A DNA stretch of 64,000 nt from Prosthecodimorpha staleyi (GTDB lineage Bacteria > Pseudomonadota > Alphaproteobacteria > Rhizobiales > Ancalomicrobiaceae), in the NCBI RefSeq assembly GCF_018729455.1, contig NZ_JAHHZF010000003.1, positions 347,052 to 411,051 on the forward strand. Direction: 5' to 3'. Both the position numbers and the translations under genes were made by a program. The notes under the pieces are model-generated. The model was given only the letters and a program-made list of their open reading frames with translations, was not told where the DNA came from and did no database searches. Below, piece after piece: positions 25,330 to 36,626 of this stretch (position 1 is the stretch's first letter; each line of letters begins with the position of its first letter).

Positions 25330-26223
25330 ATGGCCGTGCTCATGCCCCGGATCGTCATCGTGCGTCGCGAGACGGATCTCGATCGCGTCCGCGCCACCCA
25401 TGCGTCGATGGCCACCGCGCGCTTCGTGCTGGAGCGGCGCGGTCTGTCGCTCGATGCGGTCGAGGCCGAGCATGCCGCCTTCACGGAGGTGCTGCGCCGG
25501 GTGCGCGCCGCGATTCCGGCCGACTGGCGCCAGGCCATGCTGATGCGCGCCGAGGTCGAGCGCTTCGTGTTCGGCCCGGAGGATGTCGTGGTCGCGGTCG
25601 GTCAGGACGGGCTGGTCGCCAATGTGGCCAAGTATCTGACCGGCCAGACCGTGGTCGGCATCGATCCGCGGCCTGGCCGCAATGCCGGCGTGCTGGTGCG
25701 CTTCCGCGTCGAAGCCGCCCGGGAGGCGATCGCCGCGGCGGCCGCGGGCCGGCTGACGCTGGAGGCGCGCACCATGGCGGAGGTCCGGCTCGACTCCGGC
25801 GAGAGCCTGACGGCCCTCAACGAGATCTATCTCGGCCACCGCACCCACCAGTCGGCGCGCTACCGGATCGCCTTCGAGGGCGCCAGCGAGCGGCAGTCCT
25901 CCTCCGGCCTGATCGTGGCGACCGGCACCGGCGCGACCGGCTGGGCCTCCTCGATCGCCCGCGCCACCGGCCGCCGCCTCGACCTCGCCCCGACCGACGC
26001 CAAGCTGCAGTTCCTGGTGCGCGAGGCCTGGGCGAGCCCGGCGACCGGCGCCGACCTGGTCGCCGGCACCGTCACCCGCACCCCCGTCGCGATCACCTCC
26101 GAGATGGATGAGGACGGCACCATCTTCGCCGACGGCATCGAATCCGACCGCCTGCCCTTCCCCTGGGGCCGCATCGCCACGGTCGCGGTGGCCGAGAAGC
26201 GGCTGATGCTGGGGGTGGGGTGA
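25330..26223 (+). CDS. NAD-kinase-like protein with degenerate nucleotide motif
   Basis: A 297-residue protein with the fold signature of NAD/diacylglycerol kinases. The GGDGT motif of NAD kinases appears as GQDGL (in VVVAVGQDGLVANVAKYL), and the second conserved region appears as SSGLIVATGTGATGWASSI where NAD kinases have a G-D-G...S-T-P-T-G-S-T stretch. LNEIYLGHRTHQSARYRI and the C-terminal DGIESDRLPFPWG also fit. The loss of the second Gly suggests altered or absent kinase activity. AGGAGG precedes the ATG 25330; the long upstream frame is repeat DNA. It may be functionally paired with the SPFH gene. Confidence 0.75.
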   Translation: MAVLMPRIVIVRRETDLDRVRATHASMATARFVLERRGLSLDAVEAEHAAFTEVLRRVRAAIPADWRQAMLMRAEVERFVFGPEDVVVAVGQDGLVANVAKYLTGQTVVGIDPRPGRNAGVLVRFRVEAAREAIAAAAAGRLTLEARTMAEVRLDSGESLTALNEIYLGHRTHQSARYRIAFEGASERQSSSGLIVATGTGATGWASSIARATGRRLDLAPTDAKLQFLVREAWASPATGADLVAGTVTRTPVAITSEMDEDGTIFADGIESDRLPFPWGRIATVAVAEKRLMLGVG

Positions 26224-26241
26224 AGCTCCGTCGGAGCCCTG

Positions 26242-26715
26242 TCAGTCCTTCGCGTCCAAACCCAGTTTCCGTTCAAGGGCAGCCACCACCCCATGGGTCG
26301 TCTGGATCTCCTCCACCGAAAGGCCCTCGGAGAGCCGGTTGATCCACGGGGCCTGCAAGCGCATCGCGGCCTCGAAAATGTCCCTGCCCCGGGCCGTCAG
26401 CACGACCAGATGGGCGCGGCGGTGATGGGGATTGGCCTGGAATTCGACCAGCCCCTCGGATTCCAGATCGTTGACGATCCGCTGCACATTCTGGCGGTTG
26501 GCGCCCATGTCGCGGGCGATCCAGGCGACCGGCTGCGGGCGTTCGGTCGCGACGATGGAACCCAACACCTGCCAGCGGGCACTGGTCAGGCCAAGCCCGG
26601 CCACGAGCCGATCGCCGGAGGCGAGCATCCGGTTGCTGAGCCGGAACAGGTCGAGAATGAGTTCCGTCAAGGCGGCACCGGCGTCGGAGCGGTCCTGGTC
26701 GCGCGATGGCATCAT
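26242..26715 (-). CDS. MarR-family transcriptional repressor
   Basis: A 157-residue MarR protein: dimerisation helices at both ends, the DNA-recognition region PQPVAWIARDMGANRQNVQRIVNDLESEGLVEF (about 60-95) and the wing NPHHRRAHLVVLTARG. Two ATGs (26715 and 26712) are possible starts. It diverges from the monooxygenase-membrane protein pair; the short gap carries a perfect 18-bp palindrome over the -35 box of that operon, so repression of the pair, relieved by a hydrophobic ligand, is the likely role. Confidence 0.88.
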   Translation of the reverse strand: MMPSRDQDRSDAGAALTELILDLFRLSNRMLASGDRLVAGLGLTSARWQVLGSIVATERPQPVAWIARDMGANRQNVQRIVNDLESEGLVEFQANPHHRRAHLVVLTARGRDIFEAAMRLQAPWINRLSEGLSVEEIQTTHGVVAALERKLGLDAKD

Positions 26716-26724
26716 GCTTTCCTT

Positions 26725-26753
26725 TTGACATCATGATGTCAACTTATTATGAT
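26725..26753 (+). promoter_or_regulatory. Sigma70 promoter with overlapping MarR operator
   Basis: TTGACA (26725-26730), a 17-base spacer and TATGAT (26748-26753) form a near-consensus rightward promoter. The perfect palindrome TTGACATCATGATGTCAA (26725-26742) covers the -35 box and most of the spacer. It lies 10 bp from the MarR start codon. This is the geometry of steric repression by the divergent MarR protein. Confidence 0.85.
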
Positions 26754-26796
26754 TGGCGGCATTGACACCATACACGCGATCCGAAGGAAGCTCGCC

Positions 26797-27165
26797 ATGC
26801 TCGCATTCCGTCCTCTGGATCCGGCCTGTCCCATTCAAGACCAGCTTCCGCTCGAAACCGGACCGGTTGTCCTGGTCAACCTGTTCACGCTCGACAGGGC
26901 GGACGAACCGGCCTTCCTGGCCATCTGGGCGGAGGATGCGGCGGTCATGAAGGCCCTGCCGGGCTTCATCTCGACCCAGTTGCATCGCGCCCTCGGCGAC
27001 AGTCCGACCTATCTCAACTATGCGGTCTGGGAGTCCAACGCCCATTTCAGGGCCGCGTTCGGCAATCCCGAATTCCAGGCCAAGCTCGCCGCCTATCCGT
27101 CGTCCTGCATCGCATCGCCGCATCTTTTCGAAAAGGTCGCCGTACCGGGCGTCTGCGTCGCGTGA
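26797..27165 (+). CDS. Antibiotic biosynthesis monooxygenase (ABM)-type protein
   Basis: A 122-residue protein with one ferredoxin-like ABM domain: VVLVNLFTLDRADEPAFLAIWAEDAAVMKALPGF, then NYAVWESNAHFRAAFGNPEF. Family members are cofactor-free monooxygenases or small haem/quinol-binding proteins. The ATG 26797 has AAGGAAG at ideal spacing; a longer frame to 26749 would start inside the promoter and is rejected. It is the first gene behind the MarR-controlled promoter, followed 58 bp later by a small membrane protein gene. Confidence 0.8.
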   Translation: MLAFRPLDPACPIQDQLPLETGPVVLVNLFTLDRADEPAFLAIWAEDAAVMKALPGFISTQLHRALGDSPTYLNYAVWESNAHFRAAFGNPEFQAKLAAYPSSCIASPHLFEKVAVPGVCVA

Positions 27166-27223
27166 TGCGACCCGCAACGCCGGAAGCGCAGCCGCCCTCT
27201 CTTCGCTCACCCTGGAACTGACC

Positions 27224-27685
27224 ATGCTGAAACGGCTTCATCCCGTCGCAGGCGCCATCGCGATCCTGATGATCGCAACCTTCTGGCTGTCGACAACCCT
27301 GTCCGAACTGTTCGGTGCGCCGGCGACCGTGGTCGCCGTGAAGTCGGCCGTCCCCTGGGGGCTTCTCGTCCTCGTCCCGGCCCTCGCCTTGACCGCCGGC
27401 ACCGGCTTCAAGCGCGCCGGCGGACGGCGCATCGGCTTGGTTCCGGCCAAGATCGGGCGCATGCCATGGATCGCCGCCAATGGCGTCCTGATCCTGGTGC
27501 CGTCGGCCCTGTACCTGGCCTGGAAGGCACAAGCCGGGACATTCGACGCATCCTTCTATGCGGTCCAGGCGCTCGAACTCGCCGCGGGCGCCTGCAATCT
27601 GGTCCTACTCGGCCTCAACATGCGCGACGGGCTCAGAATGACGGCCACCTCCGGCGCAGGCCTGCATAGCCGCGCGCCGACCTGA
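27224..27685 (+). CDS. Small integral membrane protein of unknown function
   Basis: A 153-residue protein with four predicted transmembrane helices (about residues 7-25, 38-62, 80-100 and 112-133) and a short cytoplasmic tail. No catalytic motif was recognised. The ATG 27224 fits the beginning of the first helix. It follows the ABM gene in the same direction with no terminator between, so it probably belongs to the MarR-regulated unit. It may protect against, or export, the compound the repressor senses, but that is a guess. Confidence 0.7.
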   Translation: MLKRLHPVAGAIAILMIATFWLSTTLSELFGAPATVVAVKSAVPWGLLVLVPALALTAGTGFKRAGGRRIGLVPAKIGRMPWIAANGVLILVPSALYLAWKAQAGTFDASFYAVQALELAAGACNLVLLGLNMRDGLRMTATSGAGLHSRAPT

Positions 27686-27705
27686 CCACGTCGCGCCGGG
27701 CGACC

Positions 27706-27739
27706 TTGACAGGGCCCGCTCATCCACTAAACTTTACAT
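27706..27739 (+). promoter_or_regulatory. Candidate promoter giving a leaderless transcript
   Basis: TTGACA (27706-27711) and TAAACT (27728-27733) are 16 bases apart. The -10 box ends six bases before the ATG of the XRE gene at 27740, and no ribosome-binding site is present. Transcription would begin at or next to the A of the start codon. Confidence 0.5.
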
Positions 27740-28306
27740 ATGGACACAACAGTAGACGACACCGGCACCCGTCTCGCCCGCCGCATCCGGCTGGAGCGGG
27801 AGGCGCGGGGGTGGTCGCTGGCGGATCTGGCCGAGCGGGCCGGGGTTGCCAAGGCGACGATCAGCAAGATCGAGCGCGAGGAGGCGAGCCCGACGGCGGT
27901 GGTGCTGGTGCGGCTGGCGCGGGCCTTCGACCTGACGCTGGCCGGGCTCCTGCTGCGCGCCGAGGATGGCGGCGGACGGCTGATCCGCGCGGCCGACCAG
28001 CCGGTCTGGCGCGATCCGGAGACCGGCTACCGGCGCCGGCAGGTCTTCTCGCGGCCGGACCATCCGGTCGAGATCGTCGAGGTCGAGATGCCGGCCGGCG
28101 GGCGGGTGACGCTGCCGTCGGACTCCTATGCCCGCATCCGGCAGGCGCTCTGGGTGCTGTCGGGCCGGCTGGTGCTGACCGAAGGCGGCACGCGCCACGA
28201 GTTGGAAGCCGGCGACTGCCTCGGCTTCGGCCCGCCGGCCGAGGTCACCTTCGCCAACGAAACCGACCGGCCCTGCCTTTATGTCGTCGCCCTCGCCCGG
28301 ACCTGA
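27740..28306 (+). CDS. XRE-family regulator with C-terminal cupin domain
   Basis: A 188-residue regulator: an N-terminal XRE helix-turn-helix (about 12-66: SLADLAERAGVAKATISKIEREEASPT) and a C-terminal cupin (about 75-185: IVEVEMPAGGRVTLP, ALWVLSGRLVLTEGG, LEAGDCLGFG). The layout matches PuuR-like and other small-molecule-responsive repressors. It is followed by an acetyltransferase gene just 4 bp past its stop, so the two are likely co-expressed. Its effector is unknown. Confidence 0.88.
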   Translation: MDTTVDDTGTRLARRIRLEREARGWSLADLAERAGVAKATISKIEREEASPTAVVLVRLARAFDLTLAGLLLRAEDGGGRLIRAADQPVWRDPETGYRRRQVFSRPDHPVEIVEVEMPAGGRVTLPSDSYARIRQALWVLSGRLVLTEGGTRHELEAGDCLGFGPPAEVTFANETDRPCLYVVALART

Positions 28307-28310
28307 ACCC

Positions 28311-28880
28311 ATGCCCACGCCCCTCCCCTCGCCCATGCCCGTCGATGAAGCCCGCAGCGCCATCGCGATCCGCCCGCTCGATGCCACGCCCGAGACCGTC
28401 GCGGCACTGGCCGATCTCCTGATCGAGACCGTCGCCCGTGGCGGCTCGGTCAGCTTCATGCATCCGCTGGCGCGGGCCGATGCGGAAGCTTTCTGGTCGG
28501 GCTCGCTCGCCGCGGCCGGGCGGGGCGAGCGGGTCGTGTTCGGCGCCTTCGTGGGCGACCGGCTCGCCGGCACCGTGACGCTCCTGCTCGACTGCCCGCC
28601 CAACCAACCGCATCGCGGCGAGATCGCCAAGATGATGACCGCCGTCGCCCACCGCCGCCGCGGCATCGGCCGCGCCCTGCTCGACGCGGCCGAGCAGGTC
28701 GCCGTGGCGCGCGGGCGCACGCTCCTGGTGCTCGACACCGCCACCGACGAGGGCGCCGCCTGGCTCTACGAGAAGGCCGGCTTCCACTTCGCCGGCGAGA
28801 TCCCCGACTACGCCCTGAAGCCCCATGGCGGCCTGACCGGCACGCGGATCTATTGGAAGCGGATCGGCGCGGCGGCCTGA
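28311..28880 (+). CDS. GNAT-family N-acetyltransferase
   Basis: A 189-residue GNAT protein with the acetyl-CoA loop VAHRRRGIGRALLDAAE (motif A) and the later strand LLVLDTATDEGAAWLYEKAGFH (motif B). The ATG 28311 is taken; an ATG at 28281 inside the end of the XRE gene, or one at 28335, would also fit, and none has a clear ribosome-binding site. It forms a two-gene unit with the XRE-cupin regulator. Acetyl acceptor unknown. It converges on mutL, 10 bp apart. Confidence 0.82.
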   Translation: MPTPLPSPMPVDEARSAIAIRPLDATPETVAALADLLIETVARGGSVSFMHPLARADAEAFWSGSLAAAGRGERVVFGAFVGDRLAGTVTLLLDCPPNQPHRGEIAKMMTAVAHRRRGIGRALLDAAEQVAVARGRTLLVLDTATDEGAAWLYEKAGFHFAGEIPDYALKPHGGLTGTRIYWKRIGAAA

Positions 28881-28890
28881 CGGCGCGCCC

Positions 28891-30915
<2,025 letters not shown>

Positions 30916-31122
30916 GGGCGGGAAGACCTCCGCCCCTCTTATCGCGGATTCGCGGCGGGTCGTCACGGTCGGCGCGGCCCCGGCAGCCTCCGTCGCTCCA
31001 CCGCTCGCCGACCTCGCGGCTCCGCCGGCCTGCGGCTCTGCCGCCAACAGTGCCATTGCCTCGCGCGCCGCCCCCCGCTACTGATCCGGCGCCCTGCCCT
31101 CCCGACGGAACGCGCCGACCCC

Positions 31123-31989
31123 ATGAAAGACGTCCATCCGCCTCTGGTCTCCGGCCTGTCCGTGCTCGCGCCGCGCTACCGCGCCGTGCTGAGCGATGTC
31201 TGGGGGGTGCTGCATAACGGGATGACGGCGTTCCGTCCGGCCCACGAGGCGCTGTCGGCCTATCGCGCCGCCGGTGGCAAGGTCGTGCTGATCACCAATG
31301 CGCCGCGTCCGGCGGGGCCGATCCACCAGCAGCTCGCCGGCTACGGCGTGCCGCGCCACGCCTATGACGACATCGTCACCTCCGGCGACGTGACCCGCGA
31401 CCTCCTGGCGACGCGCCCCGAGCGGGCCGTGATCCATATCGGTCCGGACCGCGACCTGACCCTCTATGACGGCCTGCCCGGCCGGCTCGCCGACGACGCG
31501 GCCGGCGAGATCGTCTCGGTCACCGGCCTCCTCGACGACGACATCGAGAGCCCGGACGACTATCGCGACCGCCTCGCCGCCCTGGCCGCCCGCGGGCTGC
31601 CGATGGTCTGCGCCAATCCGGACATCGTGGTCGAGCGCGGCGACAAACTGGTCTGGTGCGCCGGGGCGCTCGCCCGCCTCTACGAGGAGTTCGGCGGCGA
31701 GGTGATCATGCTCGGCAAGCCGTTCCGGCCGATCTACGACGCGGCGCGCGCCCGGATCGAGACCCTGTGCGGCCCCATTGAGACCCGCGACATCCTGGCC
31801 ATCGGCGACGGCCTGCCGACCGACATCCGCGGCGCCGACGCCCAGGGCTTCGACGTGCTGTTCGTCACCGGCGGCATCCACGCCGCCGATTTCGGCGACC
31901 CTGAGGCCCCCGACCTGGCGCTGGTCGCCGCCCGCCTGCGCTCCGAGGGGCTCGGCGCCGCCGCCGTGATGCCGCGGCTGGTCTGGTAA
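31123..31989 (+). CDS. HAD-superfamily class IIA hydrolase (TIGR01459 type)
   Basis: A 288-residue HAD phosphatase of the group common in alphaproteobacteria. Motif I is LSDVWGVLHNG with the nucleophile Asp; LITNAPRP is motif II; MLGKPFRPIYD carries the motif III lysine; AIGDGLPTDIRGAD is motif IV. The insertion between motifs II and III marks the IIA cap, as in NagD and glycerol-phosphatases. The ATG 31123 fits. It is divergent from mutL. The phosphorylated substrate is not known. Confidence 0.85.
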   Translation: MKDVHPPLVSGLSVLAPRYRAVLSDVWGVLHNGMTAFRPAHEALSAYRAAGGKVVLITNAPRPAGPIHQQLAGYGVPRHAYDDIVTSGDVTRDLLATRPERAVIHIGPDRDLTLYDGLPGRLADDAAGEIVSVTGLLDDDIESPDDYRDRLAALAARGLPMVCANPDIVVERGDKLVWCAGALARLYEEFGGEVIMLGKPFRPIYDAARARIETLCGPIETRDILAIGDGLPTDIRGADAQGFDVLFVTGGIHAADFGDPEAPDLALVAARLRSEGLGAAAVMPRLVW

Positions 31990-32098
31990 GGGCAGCGGCC
32001 CTTCGAACTTTGGACCGTGAGGCACGGCGATCTCCGGCGCCCGGCGCGGCGGCGGAACCGAAATTTTCACTCTGATCAGCCTCCCGGCGGCGGGAAAT

Positions 32099-32130
32099 CT
32101 TGACTTCACGCCGATCCCAGCCTATCTCCG
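32099..32130 (+). promoter_or_regulatory. RpoH (heat-shock sigma) promoter of groESL
   Basis: CTTG (32099-32102), 18 bases, then CCTATCTCCG (32121-32130) matches the alphaproteobacterial heat-shock promoter consensus CTTG-N17-18-CYTATNTNNG at every defined position. It stands 9 bp upstream of the CIRCE element and about 100 bp before groES. Confidence 0.85.
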
Positions 32131-32139
32131 CCTCGGCTG

Positions 32140-32166
32140 CTAGCACTCCCTTTTGGTGAGTGCCAA
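32140..32166. promoter_or_regulatory. CIRCE element (HrcA operator) upstream of groES
   Basis: CTAGCACTC, nine bases, GAGTGCCAA: the 9-9-9 inverted repeat of CIRCE (TTAGCACTC-N9-GAGTGCTAA) with two deviations. It lies at the expected transcription start of the RpoH promoter, where HrcA would block initiation. No hrcA gene is in the window. Confidence 0.92.
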
Positions 32167-32233
32167 ACCGGCCGGGCACCGCGGCTGCCGCGCGAGCCCC
32201 CTCGATTTCAGTAATCCCAAGGGTTCAAAGCCA

Positions 32234-32533
32234 ATGGCCACCAAGACCAAGTTCCGCCCGCTGCACGACCGCATCGTCGTCAAGCGGATCGAAGCCGAGC
32301 AGAAGACCGCGGGCGGGATCATCATCCCGGATACCGCCAAGGAAAAGCCCCAGGAGGGCGAGGTGGTCGCCGTCGGCCCCGGCGCGCGCGACGAGAGCGG
32401 CAAGATCGTCGCCCTGGACGTGAAGGTCGGCGACAAGGTCCTCTTCGGCAAGTGGTCGGGCACCGAGGTCCGCCTCGACGGCCAGGACCTCCTGATCATG
32501 AAGGAAAGCGACATCATGGGTGTGATCGCCTGA
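32234..32533 (+). CDS. groES: Co-chaperonin GroES (Hsp10)
   Basis: A 99-residue GroES. The mobile loop and roof region ([21 protein letters not shown]) and the closing strand [12 protein letters not shown] are canonical. It caps the GroEL ring in protein folding in the cytoplasm. The ATG is 32234. It is first in the groES-(small ORF)-groEL operon and is preceded by an RpoH promoter and a CIRCE element, so it should respond to heat by both sigma-factor activation and loss of HrcA repression. Confidence 0.98.
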   Translation: MATKTKFRPLHDRIVVKRIEAEQKTAGGIIIPDTAKEKPQEGEVVAVGPGARDESGKIVALDVKVGDKVLFGKWSGTEVRLDGQDLLIMKESDIMGVIA

Positions 32534-32616
32534 TCAGCCGGTCGTCCGGCCCTGCCGGACCACCTCCGATCGGCGCTTGAGCCTCGGGCGCGCGCCCGCG
32601 CCCACGGAACGAGACC

Positions 32617-34435
<1,819 letters not shown>

Positions 34436-34464
34436 TCGAGAAGTCAGCGCGCTGACTGAGTTCG

Positions 34465-34501
34465 AGACGGGGAGCGGGCAACCGCTCCCCGTCTTCGTTT
34501 T
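34465..34501 (+). terminator. Intrinsic terminator after groEL
   Basis: A 13-bp perfect stem (34465-34477 with 34482-34494) around the tetraloop GCAA, followed by TCGTTTT. It lies 30 bp after the groEL stop. A shorter perfect palindrome AGTCAGCGCGCTGACT precedes it at 34442-34457. Confidence 0.85.
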
Positions 34502-34690
34502 CCGGCCAGATTTCGGGGCCCTATCTCAGGCCCTGTCGGCGACACGGACCGATCACGGGACGCGCCAGGGTACGCTGAGAGGGCTGGGGCTGCCGCGGCC
34601 GGCGTTCGATACGACGCTCGCTGGCATTTCAAATGCCAGGCTTTCGCACACCGTGCCGCTCTGCCATCATGGCGGCGGGAGGAGCCGGAG

Positions 34691-35062
34691 ATGACCTTCG
34701 AGGATGAAATGCGCGTATTGACCTGCCTGACCGAGGCCTGGTCGGCGGAGAGTTCGTCGCAGTGGAGCCCGCACAATCCGGCGGCCGGCCAATGCGGCCT
34801 GACGGCGGCCTTGGTCCACGACCGCTTCGGCGGCCGCATCCTGAAGACCCGGATCGGGTCCAGCTTCCACTATTACAACGAGATCGCGGGGCGCCGGATC
34901 GACTTCACCGAATCCCAGTTCGATGAGCCGCCGGACCCCGAAGATGTCGCCGCCAGCCGCGACGAGGCCGCCGCCGACGGCACGCCGGCGCAATTCGCCG
35001 CGCTGTCGGCACGCTTCGACGCCGCCTGGCGGTGCCGCACGGGAACCGGATCGCAACCGTGA
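34691..35062 (+). CDS. YunG-family protein
   Basis: A 123-residue protein that resembles the YunG family of unknown function: the segment SSSQWSPHNPAAGQCGLTAALVHDRFGG with a conserved Cys (QCGLTA) and SHYYNEI-like stretch (SSFHYYNEIAG) and DFTESQF. The Cys/His pattern resembles a papain-like or transglutaminase-like fold, but no activity is established. GGAG lies five bases before the ATG 34691. It stands alone between groEL and an opposing glycosyltransferase gene. Confidence 0.7.
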   Translation: MTFEDEMRVLTCLTEAWSAESSSQWSPHNPAAGQCGLTAALVHDRFGGRILKTRIGSSFHYYNEIAGRRIDFTESQFDEPPDPEDVAASRDEAAADGTPAQFAALSARFDAAWRCRTGTGSQP

Positions 35063-35095
35063 CCGCCCGATCCGCTCGGGTGGCGGGCGACCGGT

Positions 35096-36217
35096 TCAGG
35101 CGCTGCGCCAGGTCAGCACGGAACTGGCCGCGTAGTTGAACACCGCGCCCATCACGGCGCCGGTCAGGCCGGCGATCCAGGGGACCGGGTGGAAGCCGTG
35201 GATCCAGCTGGCGACGCCGACATTGGCGACCGTGCCGATGCTGCAGACCAGATAGAAGGTCAGCAGGCCGGAGAAGAAGCGGATGCCGGTCAGGCGCCGG
35301 TCGCGATAGGTCAGCTGGTTGTTGAGAATATAGTTCCAGGTCATCGCCGTCATGACGGCGAAGAACTGGCTCCATTCGAAGCCGTATCCGAGCATGTCGA
35401 GCGCGAAATAGAGCGCCATGATATGCGCGATGACGCCGCTGGCGCCGACCGCGGCGAACATCAGGAAGCGCACCGGCAGCACGCCGCCGGAAATCTTGGA
35501 GAAGAGCAGGCCCAGATACTCGGCCGTGACCAGACTGTCGAGCTTGGAATCGCCCGCATGGCGGCTGCGGAAGGTGAAGGGCAGCTCGACGATCTTCATC
35601 GGCTCTTCGATCGCCGAGACGATGTCGAGCAGGATCTTGAAGCCCTCGCGCGACAGTTCGCCGGCGACGCCCTCGACCTTCTCGCGGCGGATCATGAAGA
35701 AGCCGCTCATCGGATCGGACAGTTCGACGCCGAGCGCCTGCTTGGCGAGCCGCGTCGCGGTCTCGCTGCCCCATTTCCGGATCGAGGACAGGCCCTCTCC
35801 CGAAGAGCCGCCGCCGACATAGCGGCTGCCGACGGCCAGGTCAGCGCCGTCGCGGATCGCCTGAAGCATCTGCGGCAGCAAGGCCTCGTCATGCTGCAGG
35901 TCGGCATCCATCACCGCCACGATCGGGGCGGAGGAGGACAGCATGCCCTCGATGCAGGCCCCGGCCAGGCCGCGCCGGCCGACGCGGCGGATGCAGCGCA
36001 CCCGCGTGTCCTTGGCGGCCATCGCCTTGACCACGCCCGCCGTGCCGTCCGGACTGTCGTCATCGACGACGATGATCTCCCAGGCGACCCCTTCGAGCGC
36101 CTTGGACAGCAGGTCGACCAGGACGGGAACGTTCTGGCTCTCGTTATAGGTCGGAACCACGACCGAAAGTTCCGGTGCCAGCGAGGCGGCAGGCACGATC
36201 GAAATGCGCGGCTCCAT
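35096..36217 (-). CDS. Family 2 glycosyltransferase fused to a GtrA-like membrane domain
   Basis: A 373-residue fusion. The N-terminal GT2 domain (about 15-235) has the polyprenyl-phosphate mannose/glucose synthase signature: VVPTYNESQNVPVL, VVDDDSPDGT, and MDADLQHDEALLPQM with the metal-binding DAD. The C-terminal part (about 245-370) has four membrane helices of the GtrA family (FLMFAAVGASGVIAHI, WNYILNNQLTYRDRR). Such proteins make a polyprenyl-phosphate sugar and help flip it for cell-surface glycan modification. The ATG 36217 is chosen; a GTG at 36244 would add nine residues. Confidence 0.88.
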   Translation of the reverse strand: MEPRISIVPAASLAPELSVVVPTYNESQNVPVLVDLLSKALEGVAWEIIVVDDDSPDGTAGVVKAMAAKDTRVRCIRRVGRRGLAGACIEGMLSSSAPIVAVMDADLQHDEALLPQMLQAIRDGADLAVGSRYVGGGSSGEGLSSIRKWGSETATRLAKQALGVELSDPMSGFFMIRREKVEGVAGELSREGFKILLDIVSAIEEPMKIVELPFTFRSRHAGDSKLDSLVTAEYLGLLFSKISGGVLPVRFLMFAAVGASGVIAHIMALYFALDMLGYGFEWSQFFAVMTAMTWNYILNNQLTYRDRRLTGIRFFSGLLTFYLVCSIGTVANVGVASWIHGFHPVPWIAGLTGAVMGAVFNYAASSVLTWRSA

Positions 36218-36626
36218 TCCCGTCCACCCTTCGCGACCGGTCACCAGGCCGCACCAGATGCGCCGCCCGGGCCTTGGAGCGGCACCCGCACCTTGCCGGC
36301 CGGCGCCACCATCGATCCTGCTATGCTCGCAAGCCCTTGACGATCGGCATTCTGCACGGGATCGGTTGCTCTCGGGTTAGCGCGGGACGCTTTCCGCCAG
36401 TGAGCGTCGATCACGAACCCGGGAGGGCGGGCGAGACAGCGCATTGAGACCGATCCGATCGCCGCGTCAAGCGGCAGCCTGAAGCTTCCGTTAATTCCAG
36501 CCGGACAGTGAGGCAAGTCACGCGGCCCGCCCGCGCTTGCCCCGTCGCGCGCCATGGTCTAGGAACGCGGTGCCCGCCCCGCAAGGCGGGCTTTCGGCGT
36601 TGATGATCGGCATTCGAGGCAGAACC
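36218..36626. other. 409-bp gap upstream of hisS with one hairpin
   Basis: No gene was found in this divergent gap. It must hold promoters for the glycosyltransferase (leftward) and hisS (rightward). A hairpin with arms GCCCGCC (36572-36578) and GGCGGGC (36585-36591), loop CCGCAA, is followed by TTTC, 35 bp before the hisS start. It may be a leader structure or weak terminator. No histidine-rich leader peptide was seen. Confidence 0.4.

Noticed and set aside
34442..34457. Palindrome AGTCAGCGCGCTGACT as an operator
   Set aside because: It is directly behind the groEL stop and next to the terminator, so it is more likely part of the transcript end than a regulatory site.
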